Assembly: GCA_025937075.1 (NCBI GenBank)
Contig: JAICSD010000113.1
Span: 1-10,800 of the forward strand
Length of the DNA: 10,800 bases
Source: Vicinamibacteria bacterium
GTDB taxonomy: Bacteria; Acidobacteriota; Vicinamibacteria; Vicinamibacterales; 2-12-FULL-66-21
Direction: 5' to 3'
Shown here: positions 6,925-10,800 of the stretch, piece after piece
Layout: each line of letters opens with the position of its first letter
Numbering within the stretch: position 1 is the first letter of the stretch
Notes under the pieces: generated by a model
What the model was told of the DNA's origin: nothing
Seen by the model: only the letters and a program-made list of their open reading frames with translations
Database searches by the model: none
Position numbers and translations under genes: made by a program

Positions 6925-8180
6925 TGCTTCCCTCCCGTCTGTTGCTCATCCGTCAACGCTTTCCCGATCGACGCCTTGCGGACGTTCGAGGCGAGGCGCG
7001 CCGCCAACTCGAGGCCAGCGGCTTCGCGTTCCGGCTGCAACCCGGTTCACGCGTGGCGATCGGCGTCGGCAGCCGCGGCATCGCCAACATCGACGCGATC
7101 GTCGGCACGGCCGTTCAATACTGGCGCGAGCACGGAATGGCGCCATTCGTTTTTCCCGCCATGGGAAGCCACGGCGCGGCGACGCCGGAAGGGCAGGCAG
7201 ATGTGCTCGCGCGTTTCGGCATCACGCACGCGTCGATGGGCTGCCCAATCGTCAGCCAGCCGGACGTGGTCTCCCTCGGGAGAACGGACGAGGGGATCGA
7301 AGTCTTCATGGATGCCGCCGCGTGCGCGTCCGACGTGGTGATGATCGTGGGGCGCGTGAAGTGGCACACGAGCTTCGAGGGGCGGCTCGAGAGCGGGCTC
7401 ATGAAGATGACGGCGATCGGGCTCGGCAAGTTTGCCGGCGCGCAGAACTACCATACGCATGCCCAGACGCTGGGGCTCGAGCACGTGATCCGCTCGGCGG
7501 GCCGGCGGGTGCTGCACACGCAGAAGATGATCGGAGGCCTGGCCATCGTCGAGGATGCGCACCACAACACCGCAAAGATCGAGGCCGTGTCTGCCGATTG
7601 CATGGAACACCGCGACGAAGAGAACCTCGCGCTCGCGAAGTCCTGGATGCCCACGCTGCCATGCAACGTCGATGTCCTCATCGTCGATCGCATGGGCAAG
7701 AACATCAGCGGCACCGGCATGGACGCCAAGGTCGTCAACCGGGGGCCGATCGGAGAATACAACCCGTGGACGGGCGTACCCTCGGTCGGCCGGCTGTTCG
7801 TCCGCGCGCTCGATCCGCTGACGCACGGAAACGCGCTCGGGATCGGGCTGGGAGACATCACGACCGATCGCCTCGTGGAGGCGATCGATTGGAACGCGAC
7901 GAGAATCAACGCCCTCAGCTCGCGGACGCCTTCACGGATCCGCGTCCCCGCGCATTTTCCCGCCGATCGCGATTGTCTGGAATGGATCGGCCCTACTGCC
8001 GGCCGGATCGATGCGGCCGACGTGACCTATGGATGGATTCGAAACACGCTGGAGCTCGATCGCGTCGCGCTGAGTGACAATCTGCGCGGGCAGATCGACA
8101 GGACACCGCTCGTCGAGATCGAACGGGAAATCGACGTGCCCTGGGACGCACACGGCAACCTCGTGAGCCCGTTCGAATGA
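6924..8180 (+). CDS. LarA-like nickel-pincer-cofactor isomerase
   Basis: This is a 418-residue protein of the lactate racemase (LarA)/DUF2088 superfamily. Known members use a nickel-pincer nucleotide covalently bound to a lysine to racemise or epimerise 2-hydroxy acids by hydride transfer. Candidate active-site features are GSRGI at 49-53, His83 in PAMGSHGAATPEG, and His148 in VKWHTSFEG. Lys161 in SGLMKMTAIGLGK is the likely cofactor-anchoring lysine, and His177/His179 in NYHTH a likely nickel ligand. The C-terminal half has DVLIVDRMGKNISGTGMD and NALGIGLGDITTDRL, conserved in this divergent subgroup and unlike canonical LarA. The start overlaps the transporter stop by one base. No larB, larC or larE cofactor genes are in the window, so the cofactor would have to be made from elsewhere. 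Residue roles are assigned by analogy, not by alignment. The superfamily is fairly sure; the substrate is unknown. Confidence 0.8.
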   Translation: MLPSRLLLIRQRFPDRRLADVRGEARRQLEASGFAFRLQPGSRVAIGVGSRGIANIDAIVGTAVQYWREHGMAPFVFPAMGSHGAATPEGQADVLARFGITHASMGCPIVSQPDVVSLGRTDEGIEVFMDAAACASDVVMIVGRVKWHTSFEGRLESGLMKMTAIGLGKFAGAQNYHTHAQTLGLEHVIRSAGRRVLHTQKMIGGLAIVEDAHHNTAKIEAVSADCMEHRDEENLALAKSWMPTLPCNVDVLIVDRMGKNISGTGMDAKVVNRGPIGEYNPWTGVPSVGRLFVRALDPLTHGNALGIGLGDITTDRLVEAIDWNATRINALSSRTPSRIRVPAHFPADRDCLEWIGPTAGRIDAADVTYGWIRNTLELDRVALSDNLRGQIDRTPLVEIEREIDVPWDAHGNLVSPFE

Positions 8181-8192
8181 CCGCCGCCGCCC

Positions 8193-8708
8193 CTATCGCC
8201 CGCTCATGAGCGTTCGCCAGTTGGCGATTACCGCGAGCGGCACGCCCTGATCGATCGTGCGCTCGAGCAACATCACCCGGCCGTCCGCCGACACATCGAA
8301 GGGCGATCGGGCGACCGGCATCAGGTTGATTTCGGCGAACATGCGCGGAGGATCGCTTTCGAACCCCGCGGCGCCGACCCGAACGTCCGACCGCATGATG
8401 CTGCGGTCATCGAGCGACGCGAACAACAGCGCGCGTCCGTCGCCGCTCCAGCGCGGGCGGCTGCCGCCCTGCGTCGAGACCTGCCACCTCGGCGCCGTCG
8501 CCGCGGCTACGTCGTTCCGCGAATTCGGGAACGGCGTGACGTAGACCTCGGGTCTCCCGGACTGCGAGGACTCGAACGCCAGCCAGCGTTCGTCCGGTGA
8601 GATGGCGGGGTTGGTCTCGATGGCCGACGACTGCTCGCCCATCCCGCCCTTGCCGAGTGGCGACGTGATCTCATACGGACCAAGACGCGTTCCGCTCGTC
8701 AGCGACAT
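8193..8708 (-). pseudogene. Ser/Thr protein kinase with PD40 propeller, large internal deletion
   Basis: This is a 171-codon open frame joining the two ends of a much larger protein. Residues 1-25 (LTSGTRLGPYEITSPLGKGG then MGE) are the classic start of a bacterial Pkn kinase and stop in the glycine-rich loop. Residue 26 onward reads as the far C-terminus of the PD40/WD40-like sensor found in acidobacterial kinases: AISPDERWLAFESSQSGRPE, RPRWSGDGRALLFASLDD and FDVSADGRVMLLERT, ending in VIANWRTLM. The VAIK lysine, HRD and DFG motifs, the membrane segment and most blades are missing; full-length relatives are roughly 850-900 residues. The join is near 8633/8634 and is in frame, so a short protein could still be made, but it cannot be a kinase. 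The ATG lies 4 nt after the stop of the PRC-barrel gene upstream, with no clear ribosome site. It ends 12 bp from the convergent LarA-like gene. Confidence 0.82.
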
Positions 8709-8712
8709 CAAC

Positions 8713-9039
8713 TTACAGCCTGCGCAGCTCTTCGACGCCGCAGGTGAGCCGCGGCCGTACGGGATCGCTGATGTCCAGTTGATCCCAGCGCGCGACGTAG
8801 CCGCCGCCGCGGCGTCCGAACAGCAGCTTCAGTCCGACGCCCAGGCGTTCGAGCAGGCCCGCGGCGCCGATCACGTAATCGACGACGATCCAGTCGCGCC
8901 CCTGCTTCTCTGCGCGGAACTCCTCCAGCCGTCCCATGGGCTGATTGTTGCGCGCGAGGACCTGACGTCCGAGCATTCGCTCGACACGCAGGTCGGCGCC
9001 GGTCGTGTCGTGCCCGGTGTTTACGTCTTCGGGCTTCAT
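8713..9039 (-). CDS. Small PRC-barrel-like protein, second of a pair
   Basis: This 108-residue soluble protein has no signal peptide. After a polar N-terminus, the core reads VERMLGRQVLARNNQPMGRLEE, a beta-strand/turn pattern with the D/N-N-x-x-G-x-(I/L) turn of PRC-barrel domains. It then has DWIVVDYVIGAAGLLERL and the segment YVARWDQLDISDP. ATG at 9039 overlaps the TGA of the upstream PRC-barrel gene (ATGA). This coupling fixes the start and rules out the in-frame GTG at 9048. PRC-barrels are small binding modules known in the photosynthetic reaction centre H subunit and RimM. Here the gene follows an Nramp-fold transporter, so it may bind the transporter's cytosolic face or an ion-responsive partner; that is inference. 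It ends 4 nt before the kinase remnant. Confidence 0.65.
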   Translation of the reverse strand: MKPEDVNTGHDTTGADLRVERMLGRQVLARNNQPMGRLEEFRAEKQGRDWIVVDYVIGAAGLLERLGVGLKLLFGRRGGGYVARWDQLDISDPVRPRLTCGVEELRRL

Positions 9040-9392
9040 GACGACCACGGGAGGGCGGCTACCCAGCGGCGAAGCCGCTTTTCAAGAGTGGCCGCGGAGG
9101 TCTCGCCGAATGCGAGATCGACTTTGACGTGATCGTCGACGCCGAGCACATTTCGGAATGGAATGCGCAGCGGCCGTCCCTCGCCGATGCCGAGCGCAAG
9201 CTCGAGCCCTGCGATCCAGCGACCGAGCAGCGGGTGAATGCGATGGCCGAGGACGGCAGGGCCGATCTCGATCGCCGCCACCCGGGGCGGCCGGCCGCCG
9301 GCGGCGTGCAGCACCATCCCGTCCACGCGCCCCGTGTCGCGCCCGTTGCGGTCGACCACCTTCTTGTCCAGGACATCTCGAATGAGGTCCAC
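9036..9392 (-). CDS. Small PRC-barrel-like protein, first of a pair
   Basis: This is a 118-residue protein. Residues ~2-80 (LIRDVLDKKVVDRNGRDTGR, VDGMVLHAAGG, RVAAIEIGP, LRIPFRNVLGVDDHV) show the strand-turn-strand pattern of a PRC-barrel, with the conserved D-R-N-G-x-x-x-G-R-V turn. The middle (HRIHPLLGRWIAGLELALG) looks helical. GTG at 9392 is preferred as start: it follows the transporter stop (9394-9396) by one base and has GGGGG about 7 nt upstream. The longer ATG start at 9434 would overlap the transporter by 41 nt and add a low-complexity N-terminus. Its TGA overlaps the ATG of the next gene. The pair may represent two halves of a two-barrel accessory protein; partner and ligand are unknown. 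Confidence 0.7.
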   Translation of the reverse strand: MDLIRDVLDKKVVDRNGRDTGRVDGMVLHAAGGRPPRVAAIEIGPAVLGHRIHPLLGRWIAGLELALGIGEGRPLRIPFRNVLGVDDHVKVDLAFGETSAATLEKRLRRWVAALPWSS

Positions 9393-9393
9393 G

Positions 9394-10608
9394 TCAGCCC
9401 CCAAGCAGTTCGAGCGGAATGACGACGAGCGCAAGCAGTGCGCCGAGCACTGTGAGCGCCGCGAGAAACGCGTTGCCGATCGCGCCGCTCGTGTGATCCT
9501 TCACGTACTTCGGGTCATTCATGAGCACCAGGAACGGCAGCACCACGAACGGCATGATGACCACGGTGAGCGCGACCGACAGCATCGTCAGGCGCAGCGG
9601 ATCGAAGCCAATGATGCCCAGGACGAGCCCGGCGAGGAGAACGACGGTGAATGCGCACGTGAACCGCGCGACGTCCCGCCGCGGCCGGTTCGCGCCCCAG
9701 GACCAGCCGAACACCTGCGCAAAGAGGTAGCCGGCGTTGAGCGCAATCTCCACCGCCGCGCCGAAACACCCGATGCCGAGCGACACGGCGAAGAGCGTGA
9801 TGGCCCATCGCCCGAACACCGGCACCAACATGAGTGCGGCCTGATCGTACGAGTCCACGAGAATGTGCTTCGGGCCGAGCACCATCGCGGCGGTCACGAG
9901 AAGACCCATCGAGACGCCGCCGCCGAAGCACATGCCGACGTAGGCGGTGGTGCGGTTCACCCAGAGCTCGCGCTCCGTGAGCTTCTCCTCGACCGTGCCA
10001 GAGGCATAGAAGTTGAGGAGATACGGGCTGACGGTCGCGCCGAGGATGCTGACGGCGAGGAACGCGTAGCGCGTGTCATGGTGCGCTGGCAGCGTCGGGA
10101 CGAGCGATGAAGCAAGATCCGCGACGTGCGGCCGCAGTTCCCACGCGGCGAGCACGAAACACAGGGTGATGAGCCCCAGAAGGCCCACGCCGTACTCGAT
10201 GACCCCGAAGCCGCTCGCCCAGAGCACGATCCACGCAAGCACCACGATGGGGAGGATCCACCATTGAAATCCGATCCCCGTGAGCAGCTTGACCGCGATC
10301 GCCGCGCCGCCGATTTCGGCCGCGAGCAGCAGCACGTCGATCGCAAGCTCCGCGACGAGCGGAACCATCTGGAAGTGGATCCCGAACCGTTCGCGGACGG
10401 CGGCGGCGAGCGATTGCTTGCTCACCGCAGCCAGCCTCCCCGACATCTCCACCAGCATCGCCAGCATGACCGTCGCCGCGGCAATCGCCCACAGCAGCTG
10501 GAACCCGAACTCCGATCCAGCCTGCGCCGCGGTCGAAATCGAACCGACCTCGACGAAGCCGCCGATGCTCGTCACGATGCCGAGAATGAGATCGACGATG
10601 GCGCTCAT
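9394..10608 (-). CDS. Nramp-fold divalent metal transporter with non-canonical metal site
   Basis: This is a 404-residue, roughly 11-segment inner-membrane protein of the Nramp/SLC11 family (MntH-like proton-coupled Mn2+/Fe2+ importers). TM1 reads GGFVEVGSISTAAQAGSEFG, matching the family pattern D-P-G-N-x-x-T-x-x-Q-A-G. The metal-binding DPGN is replaced by Glu20-Val-Gly-Ser23. TM6 reads ILGATVSPYLLNFYAS, with the canonical M-P-H replaced by Ser194-Pro-Tyr196. Loss of the Asp, Asn and Met ligands means Mn2+/Fe2+ specificity cannot be assumed; Mg2+ or another ion is possible, as in Nramp-related subfamilies. The ATG at 10608 overlaps the TGA of the upstream gene (ATGA). The two PRC-barrel genes follow directly. 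The fold assignment is strong; the substrate is unknown. Confidence 0.85.
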   Translation of the reverse strand: MSAIVDLILGIVTSIGGFVEVGSISTAAQAGSEFGFQLLWAIAAATVMLAMLVEMSGRLAAVSKQSLAAAVRERFGIHFQMVPLVAELAIDVLLLAAEIGGAAIAVKLLTGIGFQWWILPIVVLAWIVLWASGFGVIEYGVGLLGLITLCFVLAAWELRPHVADLASSLVPTLPAHHDTRYAFLAVSILGATVSPYLLNFYASGTVEEKLTERELWVNRTTAYVGMCFGGGVSMGLLVTAAMVLGPKHILVDSYDQAALMLVPVFGRWAITLFAVSLGIGCFGAAVEIALNAGYLFAQVFGWSWGANRPRRDVARFTCAFTVVLLAGLVLGIIGFDPLRLTMLSVALTVVIMPFVVLPFLVLMNDPKYVKDHTSGAIGNAFLAALTVLGALLALVVIPLELLGG

Positions 10609-10799
10609 GTCGACGGTCTGATCGGAATGCTTGCGAGACGGCGGCGCACGGCAGCCGCGTCCCCGGCCCGCACGTCCTGTCGCATCCCGGCAATCAGGCG
10701 TGCGAGCGACTCCGCGGCATGCGACAACGCCGCCCCGCGCGGATCGCTCAGCGCCTCGGGAGACGACGCCAGGGTCGTGCGCTCCTGCTCGACGATTCC
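10605..10799 (-). CDS. Unidentified protein, C-terminal fragment, start of the Nramp operon in this window
   Basis: The last 64 codons of a gene entering from the right edge end at TGA 10605-10607, overlapping the ATG of the Nramp-like gene by 4 bp (ATGA). The visible tail (GIVEQERTTLASSPEALSDP, then SLARLIAGMRQDV, RAGDAAAVRRRLASIP) is predicted helical, with charged and alanine-rich heptads. It has no motif I can assign. The tail resembles helical ends of several unrelated families, so no function is given. The overlap with its neighbour is the main support for it being real coding sequence. Confidence 0.6.
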   Translation of the reverse strand, partial: GIVEQERTTLASSPEALSDPRGAALSHAAESLARLIAGMRQDVRAGDAAAVRRRLASIPIRPST

Positions 10800-10800
10800 G

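Overview
The window is GC-rich, densely packed bacterial DNA. It looks like an Acidobacteriota genome of the Vicinamibacteria type. This is an inference from three things: a Ser/Thr-kinase/PD40-propeller protein remnant, AGGAGATCAGGAG-type intergenic repeats, and a TIGR03118 protein beside an NHL-repeat protein. No rRNA, tRNA, IS element or CRISPR array was seen, and both window edges cut through genes.

Layout from left to right: (1) the C-terminus of an FAD/NAD(P)-dependent oxidoreductase (+, ends 322). (2) A compact repeat element (320-502) filling the whole gap between two convergent genes. It is an inverted arm followed by five 28-bp tandem units, and its terminal TGATCA sequences supply the stop codons of both neighbours. 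(3) A secreted TIGR03118 protein (-), divergent from (4) a membrane-anchored six-bladed NHL propeller fused to an M23-type metallopeptidase domain (+). (5) A RecQ helicase without an HRDC domain (-). (6) A tightly coupled pair (+): an MFS organic-anion/sugar-acid type transporter and a LarA-like nickel-pincer-cofactor isomerase, together suggesting uptake and epimerisation of a 2-hydroxy or sugar acid. (7) A leftward run of overlapping or abutting genes entering from the right edge: an unidentified helical protein (partial), an Nramp-fold transporter with an altered metal site, two small PRC-barrel-like proteins, and a remnant of a Ser/Thr protein kinase. The remnant has the first 25 residues of the kinase joined in frame to the last ~145 residues of its PD40 propeller.

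The most interesting items are the repeat element with stop-codon-donating ends, the Nramp/PRC-barrel operon with non-canonical metal-binding motifs, the NHL-M23 fusion, the internally deleted kinase, and the transporter/LarA-like pair of unknown substrate. I see no complete new defence system or large mobile system here.
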